A stretch of 54,385 bases of DNA from Gemmatimonadales bacterium. Lineage in GTDB: Bacteria; Gemmatimonadota; Gemmatimonadetes; Gemmatimonadales; GWC2-71-9. This document shows, piece by piece, positions 37,817 to 45,704 of the stretch. The notes beneath the pieces are model-generated. The model saw only the letters and a program-made list of their open reading frames with translations. It had not been told where the DNA came from and ran no database searches. How positions within the stretch are numbered: the stretch's first letter is position 1; the number at the start of each line of letters is the position of its first letter. The position numbers and the translations under genes are program-made. Where the stretch lies: assembly GCA_025927545.1 (NCBI GenBank), contig JAICLE010000011.1:1-54385 (forward strand). Reading direction: 5' to 3'.

Positions 37817-38790
37817 TCCATCGCGAATTCGCGGTTGAACACCACCTCGAAGCTGAACGTCTTGGCGCGACTCCTGGTCTCCATGATCTCGGCGATGCGC
37901 TTCAGCCGCGCCGGGATTCCCATGATCTTCTCCTGGGCGATCCGGCCGATCTCGTTCAGGCCCTGAATGCTCTCGATCTTCCAGTAGCGGATCTGCTCCT
38001 GGACGATTCGCAGGTAGTCCCTCGGCCCATAGATCCCGGCCCGGCGGATGACGTCGGCCAGATCCTTGAAGCCGGGCATCGTGACCCCCGGCATGTCGAT
38101 GGCCGGCAGGATGAACGCAGCGGAGTGCAGTGCGCCGTTGGGATCCCGATCGAGGATGAGCTCGAACACGTGCCGGTAGAAGGCATAATGGCGCGCCTCG
38201 TCCTTCGCGACGTGGCTCAGCACCTCGGCCAGGCGCGGCTCGTATTCGCCGACGATGCGGCCGGTTTCGGCATGGGAAAACTGGGTGGCCCGCTCCTGCA
38301 CCGTCGTATAGGTGAAGACCCGGTAAGGGTCCTTGTCCCATTCCGGATGGAAGCCGCGCCGGAGGTACTCGAACTGCATCTCTTCGATCTTGCGCTGATC
38401 GAACAGGCGGGTGTCGCGGCAGTAGTCGTGCAGCACCTGGCCGTGGCGGTCCTCCTCGGCGGTCCAGAGGTTGTTCCAGGCCCGCCAGTGGCTGTCGTCG
38501 CCCAGATACACCGCGAGCAGCCGGTGGAAATGGGGCAACCCCTCCTCCGTCAGCATGTTGAGAGCAAGCGCTGCCCGGATCGGGTCGGGTATGCCGTCGG
38601 CCTGGTGGCGGAGGCGCCGGACGAAGTCCTCGGGGCAGCCTTCCGGCTCAGGCGCCAGCAGGTCCGACGGGAACCAGAGCTCGCGCTTGCGCTCGTGGTT
38701 CTCCCGGAGCTCTCGCACGGGCTCCTCGAGGTCCCTGAGCACCTCGATCTTGTGGGCGAGCTCGGGCTCCGGCTCGGTGGCAGTTCCCAT
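37813..38790 (-). CDS. Acyl-ACP desaturase (soluble di-iron, ferritin-like)
   Basis: 325 residues. A helical-bundle di-iron enzyme that introduces a cis double bond into acyl-ACP with O2 and ferredoxin electrons. Iron ligands are visible: Glu in NMLTEEGLPHFHR, E-x-x-H in WTAEEDRHG (about 113-116), Glu in VQERATQFSHAE and E-x-x-H in KDEARHYAF (about 198-201). ATG 38790 begins MGTATEPEPELAHKIEVLR, in line with family members; the longer frame upstream crosses the terminator. An aerobic or microaerobic lifestyle is implied. Confidence 0.92.
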   Translation of the reverse strand: MGTATEPEPELAHKIEVLRDLEEPVRELRENHERKRELWFPSDLLAPEPEGCPEDFVRRLRHQADGIPDPIRAALALNMLTEEGLPHFHRLLAVYLGDDSHWRAWNNLWTAEEDRHGQVLHDYCRDTRLFDQRKIEEMQFEYLRRGFHPEWDKDPYRVFTYTTVQERATQFSHAETGRIVGEYEPRLAEVLSHVAKDEARHYAFYRHVFELILDRDPNGALHSAAFILPAIDMPGVTMPGFKDLADVIRRAGIYGPRDYLRIVQEQIRYWKIESIQGLNEIGRIAQEKIMGIPARLKRIAEIMETRSRAKTFSFEVVFNREFAME

Positions 38791-38841
38791 GATATTCCCG
38801 AATCCCCTTGGGTGAATCTGCGGCAACCCCGCACGATAAGA

Positions 38842-38874
38842 CGACCGGCCACTGAAACATACAGTGGCCGGTCG
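38842..38874 (-). terminator. Strong hairpin terminator after the GNAT gene
   Basis: Perfect 13-base arms CGACCGGCCACTG (38842-38854) and CAGTGGCCGGTCG (38862-38874) around a seven-base loop, 24 bases after the GNAT stop on the minus strand, followed by TCTTAT. It separates the GNAT gene from the desaturase operon. Confidence 0.75.
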
Positions 38875-38897
38875 CACCTGCGCCAATTTCGCCGCTC

Positions 38898-39329
38898 TCA
38901 CTCCGATGGGACGATCCGCTTCTCCATGAGCGCCCAGGACCGGTGCCCTATGTAATCTTCCCGCTGGAAGATACGACGCCATCCGAGGGCGGCGAGCAGC
39001 CCTTCCGAGCGTTGGTCGTCGGTCCAGAACTCGGCCACGTGCCCCCCGGCCTCCGCCGCGCGCTCCTCGAAGGCGGCCATCAGCCGATGGGCGTGGCCCC
39101 GATGCCGCTCCTGCGGCAGGACCACCACGTCCACCAGGTGGGCCACCCCGCCGCGCAGCCAGTAGCGCAGGCCGCCGATCCAGTCACCGATCTCGTTGCT
39201 GAGAATGAGGTAGTGTTCGTCCAGCGGGCCGCCGGCGCCGGTGGGCCCGTCCTCCTGCTCGAGCAGCTCAGAGAACCAGGCCGAAAAATCCTCGTCCTGT
39301 CCCATCTCTCGAATCGTGAGCTCGCTCAT
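38898..39329 (-). CDS. GNAT family N-acetyltransferase
   Basis: 143 residues. The acetyl-CoA site follows the GNAT pattern: VAHLVDVVVLPQERHRGHAH (the Q/R-x-x-G-x-A/G-like loop read as RHRGHAH) then RLMAAFEERAAEAGG, and a last strand with GLLAALGWRRIFQRED. The N-terminal WFSELLEQEDG is acidic. Substrate unknown; could be a protein, an amine or an antibiotic. Divergent from the thioredoxin gene, followed by a strong hairpin, so it forms a single-gene transcript. Confidence 0.85.
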   Translation of the reverse strand: MSELTIREMGQDEDFSAWFSELLEQEDGPTGAGGPLDEHYLILSNEIGDWIGGLRYWLRGGVAHLVDVVVLPQERHRGHAHRLMAAFEERAAEAGGHVAEFWTDDQRSEGLLAALGWRRIFQREDYIGHRSWALMEKRIVPSE

Positions 39330-39444
39330 GTGGCCACCTGCTTTCCGGTTGATTGCCCCGCGCTACTTTGCAACAGTAATGCCATCCGGCCCGTTCCCGT
39401 CTGTGAACGTCATCACGCCGGTCCACGCTTGCCCTCGGCGACCG

Positions 39445-39469
39445 CCCATCTAGGTTGCACCTAGACGGG
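39445..39469 (+). promoter_or_regulatory. Inverted repeat in front of the thioredoxin gene
   Basis: CCCATCTAGG (39445-39454) and CCTAGACGGG (39460-39469) form ten-base arms with one mismatch around TTGCA, 33 bases before the thioredoxin ATG. It could be an operator or an mRNA hairpin. The surrounding 173-base divergent gap must hold the promoters of both flanking genes; no clear consensus was found. Confidence 0.45.
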
Positions 39470-39502
39470 CGAACAGCCGCCCGCGTAAGCAAGGGAGGGA
39501 AG

Positions 39503-39970
39503 ATGTCCCAGCCCGCAACCGGACCGACGGCGCCCCCACGGCGAGCGGTGGTACGTTGTGCCGTGTGCTCGACCCCGAACCGGATCGATCTCGGGAAGCT
39601 GTCACAGGGCCCCCGCTGCGCGAAGTGCCGGCGGCCCATTCTGCTCGACCGGCCGATCAAGGCCAGCGAGGCCGACTTCGACCAGTCCCTCCAAGGCACC
39701 AGCGTGCCCGTGCTGGTGGACTTCTACGCGGACTGGTGCGGGCCCTGCCACATGATGGCCCCGATGCTCGACGAGTTCGCCGCGCGGCACGCAGGCGCCG
39801 TCCTGGTGCTCAAGCTGGACACGGAGGTGAATCCGAAGGTGGCCACCCGGTTCGCCATTCGCGGCATCCCGACGCTCATCGTGTTCCAGGACGGCACGGA
39901 GCGGGGACGTCACGTCGGCGTGGCCGACCTCAAGACGCTGGAGACCCTGACCGGCGTGCCGACAGCCTGA
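39503..39970 (+). CDS. trxC: Thioredoxin with N-terminal zinc ribbon (Trx2-like)
   Basis: 155 residues from ATG 39503, with AGGGAGG just upstream. Two C-x-x-C pairs (Cys19/22 and Cys39/42) form the zinc ribbon of E. coli Trx2-type thioredoxins, followed by a full thioredoxin domain: FYADWCGPCHMMAPML with the active-site WCGPC at 78-82, and the cis-Pro loop IRGIPTLIVF. Cytoplasmic disulfide reductase, often induced under oxidative stress; the zinc site can respond to oxidation. It converges with the YfcC gene. Confidence 0.94.
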   Translation: MSQPATGPTAPPRRAVVRCAVCSTPNRIDLGKLSQGPRCAKCRRPILLDRPIKASEADFDQSLQGTSVPVLVDFYADWCGPCHMMAPMLDEFAARHAGAVLVLKLDTEVNPKVATRFAIRGIPTLIVFQDGTERGRHVGVADLKTLETLTGVPTA

Positions 39971-39977
39971 GCTCCGC

Positions 39978-41351
39978 TCACCGCAGACCCATTGCCACCG
40001 CCAAGCCGATCGCCACGGCGGCCAGCGCGGCCAGCGCACCCAGGACCGGCGCCAGAAATCGGACCCACTCCTCGTAGCGAACGCCGCTTGCGGCCAGCAT
40101 GGCCATGAGGGCGCCGTTCGTCGGGGTGACGAGTTCGCATAGCCCTGCGCCGTACTGGTATGCCAGCACCGTTACCTGCCGGGACAGGCCGATCAGGTCG
40201 GAGAGCGGGACCAGCAGTGGCATCGTGAGCACCGCCTGGCCGCTCGTGCTCGGCACCGGCAGGTGCACCAGCGAGTGGACCACCATCATCCCCAGGGCCG
40301 AGAACGTGGTGGGCAGGGCGGCAATCGGCGTGAAGAGGCCGTGGACGATCGTGTCCACGATATGCCCTTCGTCGAGGACCACATAGATCCCGCGAGCGAA
40401 CCCGATCAGGAGACCGGCAAACGCCATCGAGCGGAACCCTTCCACGTAGCCCTCGGCGGTGCCGCCCACGCCGAGTCCCCCGACCAGCCCCGCTGCCACG
40501 CCCATCAGGAAGAAGAGCGCCGAGAGCTGGTCGAAGTCCCAGCCATAGCCCGTCACCCCCACGACGAAGGCGATGAAGGTGACGACCACGATCCCGAGCA
40601 CCACCGTCTGCCGCCAGCCGGCCGACGGCGCCCCGCCGTCCGAAGGCTCGGGGGGCTCGGGCGCGACACGCGTCCGCTGCGCGAAGCGCATCGTGCCCGC
40701 GGTCCACACCAGCCAGGCGAGCGCGAGAAACACGGAGCGGAACTCCCATCCGCTCAAGAGACTCACGCCCGCCACCTTCTGGGCGATCCCCACCTGGAAC
40801 GGGTTGATGGGGCTGAACGACGCGCCGACCGCGGCGACGCCCAGGCTCATGGCCACACCGGTGAGCGCGTTGAAGCCGAGCCGGCGGGTGAGGAGCAGGA
40901 GTACGGGAACGAACGCGATCAGCTCCTCCTGCATCTGAATCAGAATCCCGCCCCAGCCGAACACGAAGCCGACGATGGGAATGACCCAGAGCCCCCGACC
41001 CTCCAGCCGGCGGACGAGCCAGCTCACCAGCTCGCCCAGCGCGCCGGTCCGCTCTACCACGGCGAATGCCCCGCCTACGAGGAAGACGTAGAAAATGACG
41101 GAGGCCGCGTCGCTCATCCCCTTGGGAATCGCGACCAGGGCGTCGAAGCCGTCCACCGGGCTCGGAGCCACTGTGTGATATGTCCCGGCGACGACCACCT
41201 GTCGCCCGGCGGCGGGATCGTCGCGGGTCTCGTACTGCCCGGCGGGCAGCAGCCAGGTGAGGACGGCGGCCGCAGCCACGCAGAGAACGAGGAGGGTCAG
41301 CGGGTGGGGAAAGCGGAGTCGCGGCGCGTCCGTCGGAGCGCGGGCGCTCAC
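39978..41351 (-). CDS. YfcC/DcuC-type membrane carrier
   Basis: 457 residues from GTG 41351, overlapping the stop of the upstream small protein gene (GTGA). About 11-12 helices. Motifs of the YfcC family (annotated as C4-dicarboxylate anaerobic carrier-like, also arginine/ornithine antiporter-like): VFGWGGILIQMQEELIAFVP, AAVGASFSPINPFQVGIAQK and VHLPVPSTSGQAVLTMPLL. Likely an amino acid, peptide or dicarboxylate transporter of the inner membrane; the substrate cannot be told. Confidence 0.85.
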   Translation of the reverse strand: MSARAPTDAPRLRFPHPLTLLVLCVAAAAVLTWLLPAGQYETRDDPAAGRQVVVAGTYHTVAPSPVDGFDALVAIPKGMSDAASVIFYVFLVGGAFAVVERTGALGELVSWLVRRLEGRGLWVIPIVGFVFGWGGILIQMQEELIAFVPVLLLLTRRLGFNALTGVAMSLGVAAVGASFSPINPFQVGIAQKVAGVSLLSGWEFRSVFLALAWLVWTAGTMRFAQRTRVAPEPPEPSDGGAPSAGWRQTVVLGIVVVTFIAFVVGVTGYGWDFDQLSALFFLMGVAAGLVGGLGVGGTAEGYVEGFRSMAFAGLLIGFARGIYVVLDEGHIVDTIVHGLFTPIAALPTTFSALGMMVVHSLVHLPVPSTSGQAVLTMPLLVPLSDLIGLSRQVTVLAYQYGAGLCELVTPTNGALMAMLAASGVRYEEWVRFLAPVLGALAALAAVAIGLAVAMGLR

Positions 41352-41620
41352 AGCGTTCGACAGCGGCGGCTGACCGGCGGGACCCGGCCGCAGGCGATGC
41401 GGTCGTTCATCGAGCCGGCGAGCGGCCCACACGCCGCGGTCTGCGCCTCGCGTTCCGCCGCCTCTGCCGTGGCGCCCGACGCTGTGCCGGTACCCTGCCG
41501 CCCGTCAAACTCGACTGCTACCGCGCACTCCACGTGCTGGCTCGACAGCGTGGACCAGAGGAGGAACGCGACGAATGCCAGGACCAGCAGGATGGTGATG
41601 TTCCGGGTTCGCGGGTTCAT
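41348..41620 (-). CDS. Small membrane-anchored protein with four Cys
   Basis: 90 residues from ATG 41620. One N-terminal helix (ITILLVLAFVAFLLWSTL) and then a periplasmic domain of about 65 residues with four Cys (VECAVAV, TAACGPL, RIACGRV, RRCRTL), enough for two disulfides, and a short ATASG/AEAAE helix. No family recognised. Its stop overlaps the transporter start, so it may be an accessory or regulatory subunit; this is inference from position. Confidence 0.65.
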   Translation of the reverse strand: MNPRTRNITILLVLAFVAFLLWSTLSSQHVECAVAVEFDGRQGTGTASGATAEAAEREAQTAACGPLAGSMNDRIACGRVPPVSRRCRTL

Positions 41621-41708
41621 GCGGGAAGGAACCTCCGGACAAGGTGCGCTGTTCACCAGAGCGTACAGGCGGCCAGCTTCGGCCGCGGCCTGGCATGGGA
41701 GGATGCGA

Positions 41709-41945
41709 ATGGATTGTCCAGAGGTCGTCGATCGACTCTGGGAATATCTTGACGGGGAGCTTGCGGCGAAAGAGGCCGCCGCGGTCGGGCGGCACCTCGC
41801 CGGCTGTCCCACCTGCCTCCCGCGCTGCCGATGTGACGGCGCATTCCTGGCAGTTGTCGTCCGGAGCCTCGCCGCTCCGTGTCACGCTCCCACCCGTCTG
41901 CGCGACCGCATCCGGTCGCGGCTCGCCACCGATCGGCCGCGCTAG
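41709..41945 (+). CDS. Orphan zinc-finger anti-sigma-like protein (zf-HC2)
   Basis: 78 residues from ATG 41709, with GGAGG six bases upstream (41698-41702). Opens MDCPEVVDRLWEYLDGEL and carries the H-x3-C-x2-C zinc motif (His29, Cys33, Cys36 in GRHLAGCPTC), with Cys3 as the likely fourth ligand, as in RsrA-type redox anti-sigma factors. No membrane helix, so a soluble regulator. No sigma factor gene is adjacent. It precedes the exported JAMM gene by 31 bases and probably shares its transcript. Confidence 0.75.
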   Translation: MDCPEVVDRLWEYLDGELAAKEAAAVGRHLAGCPTCLPRCRCDGAFLAVVVRSLAAPCHAPTRLRDRIRSRLATDRPR

Positions 41946-41976
41946 ACTTCCTGCGCCCCCACCGAGGAGTCCATCC

Positions 41977-42531
41977 ATGGCCGTCGTGCGCGCGCTCCTC
42001 GCCGCGTCGCTGCTCCTTTCCTGGCGCGCCGGCCTGTCCGATGCCGGGATCGTCGAGCCACCCGCCATCATCCTGTCGCGCGCGGTGCGGGACTCGATGA
42101 ACGCCGTGTTCGCGCGGTCGAACGAGCACTGGGATGAGCTCGCGGACCTCAACACCATGGAGCGAATGCTGGGCACGGTCCGCCCGACGCAACGGGAGTA
42201 CCTCGGCTGCCTGCAGGGGCGCGCCGATGGCGAGACCCTGCGGATCGATCACTGGGTCCCGGCAAGTGACATGAAGCAGTTGCAGCTCGCGGTGGCCGGG
42301 AGCTGCGACACCGTGCCCGACCTGGTCGGCACCTTCCACACCCATCCCTATCACGCCGATCTCCGCAACCTGCCCGTCAAGGAGCGACGTCTCTCTCCCC
42401 AGGACCTCAAAACCTTCGCCGCCTCCCGCCTCGCGGTAACGGTGGTCGTCTGGGACCGGGATTCACTCGACGCTGCCGCACGGGACCGCGACGGCCGCAT
42501 CGTTCACCCCGCGCGGATAGTTGTGGAGTGA
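41977..42531 (+). CDS. Probable exported JAMM/MPN-like metalloprotease
   Basis: 184 residues from ATG 41977 with GAGGAG seven bases upstream. An N-terminal hydrophobic stretch (VVRALLAASLLLSW) looks like a signal peptide. The rest has all parts of a JAMM site: Glu74 in REYLGCLQG, H-x-H-P at 121-124 in GTFHTHPYH, and S-x-x-D (Ser140, Asp143) in RLSPQDLKTF. The spacer from H-T-H-P to the Ser is 15 residues, longer than the usual 7-10. JAMM enzymes are zinc peptidases (deubiquitinase-like, RadC, CysO-cleaving Mec+); an exported one is unusual. Substrate unknown. Confidence 0.7.
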   Translation: MAVVRALLAASLLLSWRAGLSDAGIVEPPAIILSRAVRDSMNAVFARSNEHWDELADLNTMERMLGTVRPTQREYLGCLQGRADGETLRIDHWVPASDMKQLQLAVAGSCDTVPDLVGTFHTHPYHADLRNLPVKERRLSPQDLKTFAASRLAVTVVVWDRDSLDAAARDRDGRIVHPARIVVE

Positions 42532-42735
42532 GCGGACGCTGCGCCGGCCGGACCTTGCAGATCTCCGAAAAGGTGGAACAAGGCGCCTGAGTGCTTCGGG
42601 TCCTTCCGTCTCGCAGTTCCTCTAACCCATCACACGAGCCGAAGTTACGTGCCGCCTTCCCGGCGGGTCTGCCTCTTGCACATGGGCGTGCACTCCCCGG
42701 ACATCGTCGTCGCGCTCAGCGTGGAATAGAGGCCG
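42532..42735 (+). other. Gap before the chemosensory operon
   Basis: 204 bases without a gene. A small hairpin CCGCC-TTCCC-GGCGG lies near 42653 and TGCAC/GTGCA half-sites near 42678. It should hold the promoter of the operon, but no convincing -35/-10 or sigma-54/sigma-28 element was seen. Confidence 0.4.
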
Positions 42736-43116
42736 ATGCGGCTCCTCGTAGTCGAGGACTCACCCCTGCTGCGGAAGATGTTCGGGCTGGCATTCCCGAA
42801 TCAGTTCAATGAATTGCGGCAGGCAGAGGACGGCCGGCACGCGATGGAGCTGCTGGCCGGCACCAGCGCGCCATTCGACGTGGTTCTGCTCGACCTCCGG
42901 ATGCCGGACATGAACGGGGTCGAGTTCATCCGCGCATTGCGGCGACATCCGGTGCACGGCGCGACTCCCATCGTTCTGACGACGGCGGAGGCGCCGGACT
43001 CCGAGCTGATGCGTGACGCGACGGCGCTTGGCGTCGCGGCCGTCGTCAGGAAGCCGTGGACGCCGCAGCGACTGCGCGCGACGGTGCAGCACCTCCTGGA
43101 CCCTCCCATCGGGTAA
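42736..43116 (+). CDS. Single-domain response regulator (CheY-like) 1
   Basis: 126 residues, one receiver domain. Acidic pocket VVEDS at the N-terminus, phosphorylation site Asp53 in LLDLRMPDMNG, switch Thr82/83 in VLTTAE and Lys106 in VRKPWTP. No output domain. First gene of the chemosensory operon, three bases ahead of the second receiver gene. It likely takes phosphate from CheA; the downstream target is not encoded as a fused domain. Confidence 0.92.
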   Translation: MRLLVVEDSPLLRKMFGLAFPNQFNELRQAEDGRHAMELLAGTSAPFDVVLLDLRMPDMNGVEFIRALRRHPVHGATPIVLTTAEAPDSELMRDATALGVAAVVRKPWTPQRLRATVQHLLDPPIG

Positions 43117-43119
43117 CGC

Positions 43120-43515
43120 ATGCCACACTCCTTTCTCGTGATCGACGACTCGAAGCTGCACCACCAGATGTACCGGCTGATCTTTTCGCGCGGTGCGCTG
43201 GCGGGGAGCACGGTGCATTACGCCACGAACGGGCGAGAAGGGTACGGGCTGCTGGCGGCGCACCCCGAGCTCACGCTGGTGCTGCTCGATCTCAACATGC
43301 CGGAGATGAACGGGCTGGAGGTGCTGGAGCGCCGCCGTGCCGAGGGGCTGCATCCGCACATCCCCATCGTGCTCGTCACCACCGAGGGGAGCGCCGAGGA
43401 CGAGGCCCGCGGCCGGAGTGCCGGCGCGTGGGAGTATCTCCGGAAGCCGTTCCAGCCCGCCGACGTCGAGCACCTGGTGATGCGGGCGCTGGCGAAGGCC
43501 GAGCCGATCGCGTGA
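43120..43515 (+). CDS. Single-domain response regulator (CheY-like) 2
   Basis: 131 residues. Receiver domain with VIDDSKLHHQMYRL, phosphorylation site Asp57 in LLDLNMPEMNG, VLVTTEGS and Lys109 in YLRKPFQP. Only moderately similar to the neighbour, so the two may have different kinetics, one serving as a phosphate sink. Its stop lies one base before the cheA GTG. Confidence 0.92.
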   Translation: MPHSFLVIDDSKLHHQMYRLIFSRGALAGSTVHYATNGREGYGLLAAHPELTLVLLDLNMPEMNGLEVLERRRAEGLHPHIPIVLVTTEGSAEDEARGRSAGAWEYLRKPFQPADVEHLVMRALAKAEPIA

Positions 43516-43516
43516 C

Positions 43517-45172
43517 GTGAGCGTGGGCGACGAGAATCCGTTCGGCGAGCTGCTCCAGGATTATGTCCTCGAGTGCCTGCCGCTGGCCGAGCAGGTGGCG
43601 GACACGTTCGTGGAGCTGGAGCGGCGGTGGCGCGCAGGCGATCCGGCCGACGAACTGCTCGGCTCGCTGCCGGGCCGCCTGCATACCGTCAAGGGGAACT
43701 CGGCCATGATGGGCCTCACGCCGGCGCAGGAGACCGCGCACGCACTGGAAGACGCGTGCGGCCTCCTCCGGCGGAGCTCGGAGCGGCGGACCGATCCCGC
43801 GGCGGCGTTGCTGATCACGGGCGGCGGCCTGCTGGTCGACTTGGTGCGACAGGCCTCGCCCGAGCTTGATCCCGGGCCGGCGGCGCGATACGTCGAGCGC
43901 GTGCGCCAGTGGATGCAGGGCGAGGGGCCGCCGGCGGCGGACACGCAATCCGAGCGGCGCCGGACGGACCGGCGCGGCGGGGGCGGCGCCGACAAGACCG
44001 ACAGCGTGGTCCGGGTGGACTTCCGGCGGCTCGACGCGCTGCTCGAGGTACTGGGCGAGGGGCTGATCCAGCACTCGGCGTTGGCCGAGGCCTACCGCAG
44101 GCTGGCACGGCGGAGCGGCGCGTGCGAGGAGCTCGACCGGCTGGACCAGACCATCCTCGCGCTCGAGAAGACGCTCAAGCGGCTCGAGTCGACCCTGATG
44201 GAGACCCGCCTGCTTCCGATCGCGTCGGTGTTCGGCCGATTTCCGCGCATGCTGCGCGACACCGCGGAGGCCGAGGGCAAGCGCGTGCGGCTGCTGCAGT
44301 CGGGAGGGGAGACGCCGCTCGACAAGGCGGTGCTGGACCGTCTGAGCGAGCCGCTGCTGCACCTGGTGACCAACGCGATCGTGCACGGGATGGAGCCGCC
44401 GGACGCCCGGAGCCTCGCCGGCAAGCCGGAGGAGGGAACCATCCGGCTCGATGCGGCACCGCACGCCGGCCGGGTGGTGATCAGGGTGGCGGACGACGGC
44501 CGTGGCCTGGACGAGAAGGCGATCCGCAAGAAGGCCGAGGCGCTGGGCCAGGAGCTGCGCGACGACGAGGTCGTACCGCTCAGAAGCCTGATCTTCCTGC
44601 CCGGCCTCTCCACCGCGGAGCAGGTGTCCCGGCTCGCGGGGCGGGGCGTCGGCCTGGACGTGGTGGCTGGCGCGATTCACGCTCTTGGTGGCACGATCGA
44701 CGTGGAGACGGAGCCGGGGAAGGGCACGGCATTCACGCTGAGCCTGCCGGTCACGCTCGCGATCATCCGCTCCCTCATCGTCGAGATCGACCACGAGCGC
44801 TTCGCCTTGCCGATGGCACACGTGGCCGAGACGGTGCGGGCGGAGCCGGACGCGATCCGCGAAATCAACCATCGCGGCGTGGCGCAGTGGCGGGGCGACC
44901 TCATCCACGTGGCAGACGGAGGCGCGGTGCTCGGCACCGCGGCCGCGGACCGTGCGCCGCGCCGGTTCTACGTGGTGATGGCCGCGGGGGGCAAGCGCCA
45001 GGCGCTCCTGGTGGATCGCCTGGTGGGCCACCAGGACATCGTGGTCAAGGGGCTCGATCCCGCGCTGGGCCGGCCCGACGTGGTCTCCGGGACGACGATC
45101 CTGGGCGACGGCCGGGTGGCCTGCATTCTGGATTCCGTCCGCATTCTCGAGGGAGGGCGCCGTGCCGGTTGA
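43517..45172 (+). CDS. cheA: Chemosensory histidine kinase CheA, lacking the P2 domain
   Basis: 551 residues from GTG 43517. P1 (Hpt) with phospho-His56 in LHTVKGNSAMMG; about 30 charged residues where the P2 CheY-binding domain would be; P3 from about 165 (VDFRRLDALLEVLGEG, LMETRLLPIASVFGRFPRML); P4 kinase core with N-box HLVTNAIVHGME, G1 VADDGRGLDEKAI and G2 GRGVGLDVV; and a C-terminal CheW-like P5 (SLIVEIDHERFALPMAHVAE). Autophosphorylates and passes phosphate to the receivers and CheB. It is shorter than E. coli CheA (654) because P2 is missing. Overlaps cheW by 11 bases. Confidence 0.96.
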   Translation: MSVGDENPFGELLQDYVLECLPLAEQVADTFVELERRWRAGDPADELLGSLPGRLHTVKGNSAMMGLTPAQETAHALEDACGLLRRSSERRTDPAAALLITGGGLLVDLVRQASPELDPGPAARYVERVRQWMQGEGPPAADTQSERRRTDRRGGGGADKTDSVVRVDFRRLDALLEVLGEGLIQHSALAEAYRRLARRSGACEELDRLDQTILALEKTLKRLESTLMETRLLPIASVFGRFPRMLRDTAEAEGKRVRLLQSGGETPLDKAVLDRLSEPLLHLVTNAIVHGMEPPDARSLAGKPEEGTIRLDAAPHAGRVVIRVADDGRGLDEKAIRKKAEALGQELRDDEVVPLRSLIFLPGLSTAEQVSRLAGRGVGLDVVAGAIHALGGTIDVETEPGKGTAFTLSLPVTLAIIRSLIVEIDHERFALPMAHVAETVRAEPDAIREINHRGVAQWRGDLIHVADGGAVLGTAAADRAPRRFYVVMAAGGKRQALLVDRLVGHQDIVVKGLDPALGRPDVVSGTTILGDGRVACILDSVRILEGGRRAG

Positions 45173-45683
45173 GGAACGCCAGATCCGGGCGCCGCTGCTC
45201 GGCTTCGCCGACGCCATGGAGGCACGCGCCGTCGCGGACACGGCCTCGGCGCCCGGCCCCGAGCTGCATCTGCTCACCTTCGTGCTCGAGCGCGAGGAAT
45301 TCGGCGTTCCGGTGACGCAGGTGCGGGAAGTGATCCGCGTATCCGACATCACCCGGGTGCCTCAGGCGCCCGCGCACGTCCGCGGAGTCGCCAACCTCCG
45401 CGGCCGCATCCTGGCCGTGGTCGAGCTCCGCTCGCGCCTGGGGCTCCCGCCGGCCGACCTGACGCCGCGTTCGCGCGTGGTCGTGGTCGAGGTCCGTGGC
45501 CGCGTGCTCGGCCTCCTGGTGGACGCGGTGCGGCAGGTGACGAAGGTGCCCGAGGCGAGCGTGGTCCCGGCGCCGGAGGAAGTCATCTCGGCCGACGTCG
45601 ATTACCTCCGGGGCGTGGCGCGCTGGCAGTCCCGGCTGATCATCCTGCTCGACCTCGAGAAGGCACTGCTGCCGACCGAGTAG
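45162..45683 (+). CDS. cheW: Chemosensory adaptor CheW
   Basis: 173 residues from GTG 45162, overlapping the cheA end. A CheW domain from about 35: TFVLEREEFGVPVTQVREVI, VRGVANLRGRILAVVELRSR and VVEVRGRVLGLLVDAVRQVT. It bridges receptors to CheA in the array. About 30 extra N-terminal residues precede the domain. Next to the receptor gene in the same operon. Confidence 0.95.
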   Translation: MPVEERQIRAPLLGFADAMEARAVADTASAPGPELHLLTFVLEREEFGVPVTQVREVIRVSDITRVPQAPAHVRGVANLRGRILAVVELRSRLGLPPADLTPRSRVVVVEVRGRVLGLLVDAVRQVTKVPEASVVPAPEEVISADVDYLRGVARWQSRLIILLDLEKALLPTE

Positions 45684-45704
45684 CTCTCACGATGGGTGGA
45701 CCAC

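Noticed and set aside
42532-42735. A flagellar-type or sigma-54 promoter before the chemosensory operon
   Set aside because: No -24/-12 GG-GC pair or sigma-28 consensus with correct spacing was found.
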